Source: Cyrtodaria siliqua (lineage: Eukaryota > Mollusca > Bivalvia > Adapedonta > Hiatellidae). Taken from it: a stretch of 64,000 nucleotides of DNA. Below, in pieces: positions 28,233 to 38,568 of this stretch; within the stretch, counting starts at the first letter, position 1; each line of letters opens with the position of its first letter. The DNA is taken from the NCBI GenBank assembly GCA_037043455.1, contig JAWPHD010000233.1, positions 1 to 64,000 of the forward strand, in the 5' to 3' direction. Made by a program: the position numbers and the translations under genes. The notes below the pieces were generated by a model that was given only the letters and a program-made list of their open reading frames with translations, was not told the DNA's origin and did not search any database.

Positions 28233-29073
28233 TTATATAGACAGACATACGGATGGACGGATGGCAGTGAACAGCTCCTCTTCATTATCAATAGCATTGA
28301 CAATGTCAAAAAAATCCAATCCAAGATCAATATCTGACAGAGGAATTGGTTTGTCTAAAACACCAGTTAGATCAAAAAAAGTTGTTGGTACTGTCCATTC
28401 TACAATATATGGCCTGAAGGTCTGCAAGAACACTTGGCATAAATTTAATGAAAATATTAAAGCTGTCCAACAAGGAAAACAGCTCGCTTTAGCCAGTTTG
28501 GCTAAACTCTCGAAATGTCTTCAGCCAACCCAGATCTTAATTAATTTGAAGTGGCAAAACATAATTATAATTTATAGATACAAATATTTGGTTATGATTT
28601 CTTGTGATATAAACCTTTTGTTTGGGTTATGATTTCTTGTGAGATATGGCCTGAAGGTCTGCAAGAACACTTTAAGACATCACAAACAGACCCTCCTTTA
28701 TCAGACAAGATTCTCCCCCACCCCCATTGAGAGACAAAAAACATTCATGCAGTTTTGAAGGTTGCATTATGTACAATTCAATGACAGATTGCATCTCCTT
28801 AACTACAATCACTTGTTCCTCAGATGCTCGTTGCACCAATGTTATGAGATGAACTGCTTGTCTTTTGGCAGCTGAGGTAACCCCAGTTCTGTCACTGGAT
28901 TCAATGGAAAGCCAGAATGGACTGTCCTGCAACGTTGCATCTTCCAATGACAGTGTTAATGGCAAACGAACTGGAGAACCGCCGAATGTGTTGTATACCT
29001 TCACTTGACAATCCATTTTAGCCACCACCTGCTTGATCTGCTTAGACAGACGGATAGCTATTGGTTGGCCTTC
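28233..29073 (-). CDS. Candidate host gene fragment of unknown function (two exons)
   Basis: The upstream exon (about 28672-29073) follows an AG-ending acceptor and reads QPIAIRLSKQIKQVVAKMDC, VKVYNTFGGSPVRLPLTLSL, EDATLQDSPFWLSIESSDRT and AKRQAVHLITLVQRASEEQV. The downstream block (28233-28420) follows TTCTTGCAG and reads TFRPYIVEWTVPTTFFDLTG and SDIDLGLDFFDIVNAIDNEE, then runs into CCAT repeats and stops. The mixed composition and absence of repeats suggest real protein-coding ancestry, but I recognise no domain and the donor sites are unclear. About 30 bases containing the acceptor (ATATGGCCTGAAGGTCTGCA) are duplicated at 28409 and 28640. Confidence 0.35.
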
Positions 29074-29960
29074 TTAAATAAACAAAAATGAGATATAGGG
29101 TAGAACAACATATGTTTGTACAGGTGTGCAATATTACCTGCAAATTAATAAATAAACAAGAAGGGTGTTCCGAGGAGCGCGTGTGCCTATAACAAGGTTT
29201 TTTCGGACAGAGATAAATGACCTTGACAAATTGGCCTGATTAAGTTTTCACGAAGAAAAAAAAGAGTATTTAACCTTCAGTGTGACCTTTACCTTTATAT
29301 TTTAGTATGGTCATGTGGTCATGATGAGTATATATTGAAAGTTTGATGAAGAAACATCAATAAATGACAAAGTTATAGCCAAAGTGAAGTTTTCGTGAAG
29401 AAAAAAAGAAAAGAGTATTTAACCCCATTACATGGTCCCGCCTTAATTGCATTAAGCGATGGAAAAGCTTATATTAGCAGGATTTTATAAGGGATATTTC
29501 GACAATAAAACATGTTTAAAAACTTTTTGTACTGAAAGAATACGGTAACTTGTTTAAAATTGCCTATTAAATGTTTTAATTTTACAATATGCAACTTTTT
29601 AAGCCGAAATCAATGTTTTATTTCATACTTCAGCCAACCCCGTTTTCGCTTCGTGAAGATGGGGTTGGATGGGGTATGAAAGTTAATACTCGGCCACCTA
29701 ATGCATATAATGAAACAAAACACAAACTTCGAAAAGGCGACACAAAAAGAACTACCGACTACATCTCGGTCAACAGTTTACTGCTTCAAGTCATTCCCTT
29801 GGATGAATAGTTTCAACCATTGACCTCAACTAAAGTAGATAGTTGTACATTATCCAATACAAACAAGACATGATTAAGTCACAAGATGTGCATGATGTAT
29901 TTGTAAAGCTTTAAAGATTCACTGAACAGTTTTTGAAATAGGCTCCATGAATAAATATAT
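29074..29960. other. Non-coding; direct repeat and a small hairpin
   Basis: A repeated phrase (TTTTCACGAAGAAAAAA / AAGAGTATTTAACC at about 29248 and 29390) marks an old tandem duplication. At 29624-29682 an imperfect hairpin pairs TTCATACTTCAGCCAACCCC with a downstream complement containing GGGGTTGG and GGGTATGAA. No gene supported. Confidence 0.5.
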
Positions 29961-29964
29961 TTGA

Positions 29965-30185
29965 ATTTACTACGAATCAGTAGTGTTATTTTTTACTGGT
30001 CCTTTGGGACCAACGAGCCCAATATAGGTGGCTTTAAAGTAGAATACCGCTTAAGCCGGTGCTAGGGGGCGTGAGAAGTGTTGCTTTATTCATTACTTCT
30101 CATGAACAGACTCAATAAAACCGAGTCTGCTGCTTTATTCTCTGAATTGTGTTTGTTGCTCTCAAAGGATCACCTTTATCAATAT
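29965..30185. repeat. Partial copy of the foldback element found at 62694-63060
   Basis: AATCAGTAGTGTTATT, CCTTTGGGACCAACGAGCCC and GTGGCTTTAAAGTAGAAT correspond to the foldback element at 62.7 kb. The second half (CATGAACAGACTCAATAAAA, CCGAGTCTGCTGC) is the inverse of the block at about 63003-63045. A small hairpin pairs GAGAAGTGTTGC... with ...TTACTTCTCATG. Confidence 0.6.
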
Positions 30186-31030
30186 TTATTACTACCGTGT
30201 TCTATAAATCAAAAGGCACTACAAGACCACTAACTTTATACGTGTTTCATGATACCTTGAGCAGTTTTGGAGTTAAGTTTGGGAAAATAGTAAAGTGTGC
30301 ATGGAACACGAATACCCCTATCGCAAACGATCTGTGGAAAAAGGTCCCTAATTCCAGTAATACAAATAAGATTGTGACGTCAAACTGATATGCATGTAAC
30401 ATCTTGGCATCACAGATAAGCATCCAGGGTACTCTAGTTAAGACACAAACATTTCAGTATTGACGTAAACTCCGACAGGCCGACATGACTAACGCTATAT
30501 GCCCCCTCGCCATTCATGGGCGGGGAGAGCGGCATTAAAAAAAATGTGATGAGCAAACAGAAGGACGAATCGATCTTATTTGCATATCTTTTTGTTGGAT
30601 TATTTAAAACACAAAGGTTGGTATAAATCATCCATGCGTACTTGCATATCTCTTCATTAGTTCTAATATAAATATTCTCTCAGAAGACTGTCTGTGCCGT
30701 TTAAGCAGAATTCGTATTCTTTGTTTTTCTTTGGCCAACATCAACGTCTAATTTGTAGACTGGCTCATCCTCTTGCCAATGAAGGTTTAGTTTTTCTCAA
30801 GTTTCTTCACATTCTTGTTTAATCTAGGAAAGTAACAAGACACATCAAAAGTTGAAGATAACTTACACTGCTTAATTAAAACGCATTTTTCACATACAGT
30901 TTATAAAATAATGTATATTAAACTTGGACATTTAATGCATTTGTTGTCTGACAACAGGTATACCAAAGGAAATCCAATACCTTCAGCTGAGTTAGGCGAT
31001 ATAAACACCATATTTTGATCTTAAAATCCT
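30186..31030. other. Non-coding, nothing recognisable
   Basis: Short open frames only, without domain resemblance or splice context. No conspicuous repeats. Confidence 0.5.
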
Positions 31031-31069
31031 AAGTGTAACCTTTCCTTGGATGGAAGGAACCTGGGAGTT

Positions 31070-31350
31070 CATCGCCATGCAAGTGTATATATGGTAATAG
31101 GGTGAGGATCTCAACAGTTGCCAAGTTACCTAGGGGTATGCCCCCAGAGATGGAGATGGACCCCAGGGTCAATGCTGGTTGGATGTTAGTATCTGTATGT
31201 TCAGGCCCAGTAAGTGTATAAATGGTTATAGGGTGGCGATCTTAACCGTTTTCAAGCTATGACCCAAGGGCTATGTCCCAAGTTGGGGATGAACCACCGG
31301 GCCAATGCTGATTGGATGGTTGTATCTGTCTGTTCATGCCCATTAAGTGT
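31070..31350 (+). repeat. Tandem repeat, ~131-bp unit, two full copies and part of a third
   Basis: Units start near 31081, 31211 and 31345. Markers are AAGTGTATAAATGGTTATAG, GGGTCAATGCTGGTTGGATG and TATCTGTCTGTTCATGCCC. Diverged, non-coding. Confidence 0.75.
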
Positions 31351-31639
31351 ACACAGGAAAAAATGTTGTGACATGTGCCACATATGTGTTAGTTTCTTAT
31401 TATTTGCATTTTGTTCATATGTACATCATGTTATTTACATATGTGCCACATATGTAAGTATGTATTTATAATTTTGTCCTGTACAATACTGTAGAAAATA
31501 CTGTAGAAAATGGTTTAAAAACCTGTTTAAGCTTTACTATTATTTAGTAAAATATAGATTCATATTATCCAATGCTGGTTTTCTTAATAGAAAATTATTT
31601 TAAGACACAAAAAAGGTATAGAGGATCTTACATATTATT

Positions 31640-32575
31640 GGATTTAATAAACAAGTTAGATAAAATGATATGATACATAGCTCTGCCAGCACCCTGTCTT
31701 TTTATCCAACGACAATACATACAGTCATGGATATAGGATTCTATATTACATGGTGCAAATTTGAAAGTGAAATCATGACGTCATGAGTATATACTGTCAG
31801 ATATGTAATGTGGCACTCAAATAACACAATTAATGTTAATACTACATACAGTTTTATCAAGTAAGACTTCAAATATGCTACATAGTAAGCTCTCTGTAAA
31901 TGTATTGATATACAACGTAAATGAATGGCTATGCTTTTTTGTTTCTTTCTTTCTTTGTATGGTATTTTACGTAATTTTCAACACATGCAAGGCTATATAT
32001 AACGGTCGATTTTTGTGGTGGAGGCAGACTACCCACTTTTCCTGGGTAGAACCAGTACTGTACACCTGCCGCCATCCGTAAGAATCGACACTTTCTCACT
32101 TACAAGCCGAGCTCCGAGTGGGATTCGAACCCGCAGCGGTGAGAGATGAAGGTTTACAATACAACGTCGTTAATAAATTGTTTTACTCTTTAGTGGTTGT
32201 GTACATGCACACTGACAATGATTTGGTACTTGCTTAGTTATTAAATACTTACTAGTGTATTATGATAAATATGTTATGGCTTTAAGCAATTTTATGTGAT
32301 AAATTAAAAACAAAATTGATTGATTTACCACGAGAATTTAATCCTACTGGTACTATTCTACATATTGTTTTCTGGCCTATAAATATTACATAATAATAAT
32401 ATCACAATTCATCTGTTTAACCTTTTTCCTAGCTTCTATATTTCTATAAATATTCTTTAGATTTTAGATCATTCCCTTCATTTTACGACAAGGTGATTTG
32501 TAGAATGTATTGATGAGCAAAACTGTGTAAACCCTCATGCAAATTACTTGAGTGCTGTTGTTGCATTATTGTATT
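31640..32575. repeat. Right arm of the ~1 kb inverted duplication (partner at 1-1012)
   Basis: Reverse complement of the window start with indels. It contains the inverted foldback core (31640-31735), the inverted SINE (31945-32165; B box on the minus strand at 32121-32132) and the outer sequence CTCATGCAAATTACTTGAG. About 30.6 kb separates the arms, with the Polinton between them. Confidence 0.8.
31945..32165 (-). repeat. tRNA-derived SINE, inverse copy
   Basis: The minus strand reads a B box GGGTTCGAATCC (32132-32121), the same body as the SINE at 425-672, and the tail appears as CTTT repeats at 31947-31966. Confidence 0.7.
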
Positions 32576-33655
32576 TGTTTCCAGCACTTTTAAGGTTCAG
32601 TAACTGCAGGAAACCTTAGTCTGCTGAGCAGGAATACAAACATTTATGACGCCAGCATTAACATGGACTTGAATTCACCAACCATGCTTGATAATATCTT
32701 AGATTTAAGCCCAAGTATGCAAATATTTCTATAAGTTTAAACGATAACAATTCATAATAATCTGAATTGTACACATATGATATTCTATTCCTATGATTGT
32801 TAATTTTCGTTTGTCATGGGTAATTTGAGAAGGAAATTTGAGTACTTGAGCTAAAGTCTAAGAACAGTTTGAAGAATAGTTGGTGAAATCAGTTGCTAGT
32901 GACTTGCAGGCTGGTCATCTTTTAAAATAACCTATAATCATCATCCGAAAATTCTACAAAAATCCCTTTTGAAACATAAGTAGAACTATATTAATACAAC
33001 TATGGTGGGTGAGGCCATATTATGCAATGGCTATTGATCTGGCCAAAAGACAGGATAGTAATAATAGCATACTATAGCATAGCCTTTTCACCAATACAAG
33101 GCAAAATATGGCAGTTTTACTATAAATCAGGAGCCATAACTCCAGTATTGGTTCAAAATGTTGGGAATATAATATCTCTAATTCTAGTTCAGATCTGATA
33201 AAACACGTATGGGACTAGAGTGAACACTCAAAAAGCATTCATTGATGGACTAATAGATAATTGCAAGATGCTCTTCTAGCCTTAAATAACATGACACATT
33301 TACAAAAAGAAATAAACAGCATCTTGCAAACAATGATCAATATACTTAAAACTAAATTTAGTATACATTTTTGAATCTTACTTTGTAATTTAGAATTTAA
33401 ATTGCTATATCATCTTGTTATTGTTAACATGAAAACCTGTCATTATCCTAGCTTTGCGAACATGAAGCACACTTGAACATCAAGCTGACAGTGACACAAA
33501 TGCTATATGTCATTGCAACATTCAAGTTTATCATATGAGTGATGCCTGAGGTTAAAGAAAAGTGATCACATAATTTTCTAAATCAGTCTTAAACAACTAG
33601 AACTATCACTGAAGGTAAAACCGTTTTCAGTTGGAAACATTTGAAGATTGGATTA
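32576..33655. other. Non-coding, nothing recognisable
   Basis: AT-rich sequence without credible reading frames. Diffuse phrases such as CAGGAGCCATAACTCC resemble degraded copies of the tandem unit that follows. Confidence 0.5.
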
Positions 33656-34145
33656 TACATTCTTTAGTCAATCAAAGGGCCACAACTCCAGCGTTACCGG
33701 TGGGCATGGCTCGTTATCGAACTTGACCGGACGTTCTGCCCATAAACATTGTCAAAACGTTTGATTGAGAATGGTTTATAAATACTTCAATTATTGAGCG
33801 GAAACTGCCAATTTCATCAATTTTTGACCAATCAAAGGGTCATAACTCCGGCGTTACTGAGGGGATCTGAATGGTTATAAAACTTGACCAAGACATTCTG
33901 CCCATAAACATTGTCAAAACGTTTGGTTGAGATTGGTTTATAAATACTTCAGTTATTGAGCGTAAACTGCCAATTTCATCAATGTTTGACCAATCAAAGG
34001 GCCATAACTCCGGCGTTACTGACGGGATCTGGCTGGTTATACAACCTGATCGAGACGTTCTGTCCATAAACATTGTCACCAAGTTTGATGACGATTGGAT
34101 AATAAATACTTTAGTTATGGAGTGGGGTCCAAAAGTTGGACAAAC
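33656..34145 (+). repeat. Tandem repeat, ~161-bp unit, three copies
   Basis: Copies begin near 33665, 33826 and 33988, the last two 162 bases apart. Markers are GACCAATCAAAGGG, CATAACTCCGGCGTTACTGA, CCATAAACATTGTCAAAACG and TTATTGAGCGGAAACTGCC. The unit also appears in degraded form at 22.2-22.6 kb. Apparent reading frames on both strands repeat with the unit and are not genes. Confidence 0.85.
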
Positions 34146-34414
34146 CAACCGCCCGCCCGACTGACGAATTATGACGCCAGTATACCCCCTAAAATGTGTT
34201 TAAGGAGATATAAATATGGCTGGTGATGTGTTTAAAGAGATATAAATATGGCTGGTGATGGACATCTTAGTGGTGAGATGAATTAGTCGTGAAAATTCAA
34301 CCAGTGATTTTGGAGAGGTATCACTATCAAGATATAAGCTCATGGACTTCACCTAGTAAATCTAGAGATAAAGCAATGGTTCTTTCTGTTGGCATGATTT
34401 TATATAGTAGACCA

Positions 34415-34587
34415 CTATTTGAATTTCTTTTCATACAATTGTTTCAGTAAAGCAACATCAATAATGTTCTGCTGTGGCTCCCAAGTATTATCATCGCTAA
34501 CTTCCCATTCGACCAAAAACTCATTTTGATTCTTTGACGAATTAATCCGTTCAACCAAGATTTGGACAGCTATATAGACATCATCTT
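34415..34587 (-). CDS. Terminal exon encoding a chromodomain
   Basis: After an acceptor (TGTCTTACAG) the minus strand reads DDVYIAVQILVERINSSKNQ, NEFLVEWEVSDDNTWEPQQN and IIDVALLKQLYEKKFK, then a stop. This is a chromodomain: an IL-x-x-R start, a LVEW core strand, the D-x-TWEP box and a C-terminal helix. Two of the usual aromatic-cage positions look kept (W of VEW and W of TWEP); the first, normally Y/F/W near the start of the domain, may be Y in DVYIAV. Chromodomains bind methylated histone tails and also occur at the ends of retroelement and Polinton integrases. Upstream exons were not found nearby, so host gene or element fragment stays open. Confidence 0.6.
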
Positions 34588-35220
34588 CTGTAAGACAAAG
34601 AACACGTTCCTGCAAGTTGTTTTATACTTCAACATACTACAGCCATGCAATATTCAAACACAATTTTCAAGGCACCCTTCTGTATTTTTTATGATAAATT
34701 GGAAATAAATTGAAACATTGTTTGTTATGCCTTTAATAAATATTTTAGTGAACATCTCGAACACAATAATGTTGTATGGAAAATGAGCTTTTAGATTAAC
34801 CTTTTACAAGCTCAAGAAAATGTAATATGAGCATGTTAAATATGCACATTTAACAAAATATTTTGATTAATACTTTTTACAGCTAACATTACAACAAAGC
34901 CAGTGAACCGAGACTAAATTGGTCTGGTTACATTATATTAGTATTGCCATTAAGTGTAGATAGAAGTAAATGTTAATTTTTGTGATAAAAATGCCATTAA
35001 GTGTAGATAGAAGTAAATGTTAATTTTTGTGATAAAAATATTGGTTTGAAGCCAGCCCATGACCTTGTATGTTGACCTCTATACAATTACATTTTCAGGA
35101 TAATTGTGTTGAAGAGATATTAATAAATTAAAAAGTTATAGGGAATTTTAAGTTTTTGTGAAAAATGTCCACACTGACAAGAGATGACAGACAATCGCTC
35201 CAAGTCAATCCTTAATCATT
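34588..35220. other. Non-coding; one perfect tandem duplication
   Basis: ATGCCATTAAGTGTAGATAG and about 30 further bases occur twice in direct succession (about 34948 and 34990, spacing 42 bases), pointing to a recent duplication. Otherwise AT-rich with no gene. Confidence 0.5.
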
Positions 35221-35579
35221 TTTTTAGTGCCTTACCATGTTCAGGCTCCTGTTTAAGTTTGGTTGTAACTTTTCGTCTCCTCTCAATCATTGTCTTGATA
35301 ACTTTTTAAAAGCAACAGATTAAAATTAGTTTATCAAAAAAGGTTGTGTGATTCTGATCACCCAATTGAATCGGTTTTTCTGGTCGAATTGCCGTTTTTG
35401 AAAACAACACTTAATTTAAGGGATAACCGTATTGAAAATTTTATTTTGTGTTTAATATAGATGTGTTAGTACATATAAATAATACACTTTATGATGGTTA
35501 AAAGAACCATGTATCCTCGCAAATCGAATATTTTATGATAATTTAACACTTAAAATAATTACAAAAAATAAACAAGTGG

Positions 35580-36080
35580 TCAATGACCTTGAAGCTCTAC
35601 TGATAGAATTTGATAGCTAGATCAGCCATGGCAACCTGTGAAGTTTTATGGAAATAAGACCACACTTTCAGAGAAGTAGTCGAAACAAGTTTTTCCTATA
35701 TAACTCTATGTAAAAAACGATGGTCGCTGGCGGCCATGTTTGACATAGAATCAAAATAAATTTTGTTTAGGACTTACTACGTATCATGCGAGTCATTTTA
35801 GTAAAGGTTCCAAATCAATACCCCTTAAAGTTTTTGAGAAGTAGTTGCTACAAACTTGTATTTAAGCTGTGGCAGCCATCTTGAATTTCCGGCTACCTGA
35901 TTTTTACTTGGGACTAACTAGACATCAAGACCAACATTCCTTTAAAGTTTTATGAAAGTCATTTTGGTAAAGGTACCAAACCGATACCACTTATGGTTTT
36001 AGAGAAGTAGTCGCCACAAAATTGTATTTAAAATCTATTTTTAGTCACGGCGGCCATCTTGAATATTAGGCCCACCTGTA
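35580..36080 (+). repeat. Degenerate repeats with GGCGGCCAT(C/G)TT marker
   Basis: Three related segments share GAGAAGTAGTCGCNACAA, GGCGGCCATCTTGAAT, GGACTAACTAGACATCAAGA and AAAGGTACCAAACCGATACC. Old, diverged and non-coding. Confidence 0.65.
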
Positions 36081-36244
36081 TTTTACTTAGGACCAACTAG
36101 ACATCAAGAGCAACATTACTATATTCCTAAATATTATGATTTATTATGCAACATTACCTATGCAACATTATAGTCTCATTCAATTTTATCCTAGTCTAAA
36201 GAATATATCTTTTTCCAGCTTAAGGTGATAAATACCAACGCAAA

Positions 36245-36795
36245 CAATCTTTCAATAAATCAAGGGCAATAATTCTGCATGGCATTGACTGAGCCACACC
36301 AAAATTGTGTCACGTGCATGTACATTTCATGTTTATTATGTACACAAAGTTATAATTCAATATGTTCCAAACTGTAAAAGTAGTTCACTCCACAAGATTG
36401 CATATGCTGAATAAAGCACAGTTTACTACGTGCAAAGGCACTAACTCTGCATGGAATTGACTGAGCCGTACCAGCATTATGTGACGCATATCTACACTTT
36501 ATTATGATCATGTACACAAAGTTTCAATTCAATATCTTAATAATTGTTGAAGTATTTCGCTCCACAGTATTGCATATGCTGAATAGCAATTTTGACTAAG
36601 TTCAAGAGCAATAACTCTGCATGACATTGACTGAGCCAAAGAAAGATTGTGTCACACACATATATACTTCATTTTGATCATGTATACAAAGTTTCAATTT
36701 AATAACTTGAAAACTGTACAAGTATGTTGCTCCACAAGATAGCATATGCTGAATATAGCGATTGAATTTTGACTAAGTTCAAGAGCATGTTTGTA
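36245..36795 (+). repeat. Tandem repeat, ~170-bp unit, three copies plus a stub
   Basis: Copies begin near 36259, 36434 and 36602, with a stub at 36779. Markers are GCAATAACTCTGCATGGCAT, TGACTGAGCC, GATTGTGTCAC and TACACAAAGTTTCAATTCAA. Confidence 0.85.
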
Positions 36796-36799
36796 TGAT

Positions 36800-37805
36800 G
36801 ACCTTGTATGTTGATTCGGTCTTTTTTGTGCGTCAGAGAACAAAACGTTTTTGTTCAGGAGAAGTGCTTTCAAAATTTAATGTTTTCCCGGGTGTCGGTC
36901 TTACTTTTATTGTTGGGTAATTTAAATCAAAGTAAATTGTGTAGGCATACATACCCCAACATGACTAAAAAATATTTTATAACAGTAGCTTGACGTTTTC
37001 TCTTCCGTCCTCCTGGCAGTCCTGCGTTCCTGTAGACTTTTTTGGATCTGTCACTGAAATAATTTTATCAATTAGGCTTTAATTTCCCCCTCTAAATATA
37101 CCCTTTTCTTATTAACACATTGCTATTATTCTATGAAGTCCAATCAGTCATACCTATTTAGAATAAATGAAGTGGGTGTTTCACGTCCCGTTAACACATC
37201 ATATTACAGTGTAGGTTATATTTGGACAGCAACCTCAGAGGGAGATGTCTGATGAAGGATGAAGTTTCCCATCAGACATGCTTTCGCCAGACGAATCCAC
37301 GCGATGCAGAAGTCTGTGGCTCTAAAGCCGAGGCCTTATCGACTGATTTACCGAGGCCGCTGTCATATTTAGAATAGTTGGATTTGTTGATTCGTGTTTT
37401 CGATAGTATGTATCTTTTGAAATGATTTAGATTGACATAAACTGTTTAATTGTACATGTTTTTAATGACACCGCTATAATAGAAATGTTATAATAGTAAC
37501 CTTGGCAAATAATGACAGGTAAACATGGAGCGTGTCAATTAAGGAATGTCATATTTCTCTGACAATAAATTTGTTATAAGCTACGCACATAGACAGCATT
37601 GAGAAAATCTAATCAAATAACATGGCTTCTGGGAGTGTAATAAAGCCATGAGATTTTTCTCGTAATACACTAGTGTATTAAAGATGCAAATGAAGACCGA
37701 ATCACTGTGTTTGTATACAGTAAACATTTAATCAAAATTATTTGCATGGTATATCATATGTAACCGGGTACAGGTATATGTTGAAATATCGATTCTAACC
37801 GTGTG
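36800..37805. other. Non-coding; a dispersed repeat-like segment
   Basis: At about 37160-37370 the sequence GTTTCACGTCCCGTTAACAC ... CATCAGACATGC ... GAGGCCTTATCGACTGATTT has higher GC and looks like a dispersed element, but no ends are visible. No gene supported. Confidence 0.45.
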
Positions 37806-37877
37806 TCCTCGATAGCTCAGTGGTTAGAGCCCTGGTACGGTAAACCAGAGTCCCTGGGTTCGAGTCCCGGTTGAGGA
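37806..37877 (+). tRNA. tRNA-like sequence, anticodon GGT (Thr) if genuine; probably pseudogene
   Basis: 72 bases fold as a cloverleaf: acceptor TCCTCGA/TTGAGGA (six Watson-Crick pairs and one G-T), D arm GCTC/GAGC, anticodon stem CTGGT/ACCAG with a seven-base loop ACGGTAA, and T arm CTGGG/CCCGG with loop TTCGAGT. The loop reads anticodon GGT, but the base before it is C where nearly all tRNAs have T33. Both Pol III boxes are intact. No intron; CCA is not encoded. It could be a functional variant, a pseudogene or the head of a SINE, though I see no SINE tail downstream. Confidence 0.5.
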
Positions 37878-38107
37878 ACGATTTTTTCACCACCTGTTAT
37901 AGTACGTTCAGACAACTTAACTATATATCATTATTTGAAATCTTATTTCATAAAATGCATGTTAGTAACGTCAAATTTGGTTTAAATGTCGCATTATTGG
38001 TAAGGCGAACGCATTTACAGCCGCGTAACGTAGCGACGTAATGATTTATTTTACAATTATATAAGGTAAATTTACAACATTTAATGTGAAACTATCATGT
38101 CCTAGAT

Positions 38108-38282
38108 GTGCGTGTGATAAACAGAATCTTACATGAGTGACTGTGTATTATTGACTTTAATAAACTCGTTGGATAAAAAGATAGGATACTCGGCAGAGCA
38201 TTGTATACTATCAGTTTATCCAACTTGTTTATTAAAATTAATAATACACAGTCACTCATGTAAGACCCTCTATTTATCATAT
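38108..38282. repeat. Foldback element with ~60-bp arms
   Basis: TTACATGAGTGACTGTGTAT (from 38129) through TTAATAAACTCGTTGGATAA to GATAG pairs with the inverse arm from about 38206 to 38265 (ACACAGTCACTCATGTAAG). The loop of about 25-30 bases holds CTCGGCAGAGC, itself a small palindrome. Cores of the same family occur at 918-1012 and 31640-31735. Probably a MITE-like element. Confidence 0.8.
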
Positions 38283-38471
38283 GTATGACATAGATATTAA
38301 ATATAACATTAATTAACTGATAATAGTCCAGAAAGCGCATACACACTTTTTTCGAAAATCTGCCATTCACTTTAGGCGTTCAAAATCGCATTTTATGCTG
38401 AAAATGTGCAAATTCATTTTTATCTATTTTTGCGTTGTTATAGCACCAACAATAAAGCGCCGGTGCCTTGG

Positions 38472-38568
38472 GAGGTTGGTAATGACAAAGAAGTGCAAGA
38501 AAGATAAATATTGTCAGTGTATTTTCAGATCATGATGTAGCCATTGTTTATTGTGGTAAATCAGATAC
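38472..38568 (+). repeat. Left flank of the satellite; copy of the dispersed sequence at 3476
   Basis: Matches 3476-3570 (GAGGTTGGTAATGACAAA ... GGTAAATCAGATACATGCAC) and leads without a break into the first satellite monomer. Homology with the 3.5-kb copy begins abruptly at GAGGTTGG in both places. Confidence 0.8.

Noticed and set aside
33840..34148. 102-codon minus-strand frame with internal repeats
   Set aside because: It lies exactly on the 161-bp tandem repeat and repeats with its period.
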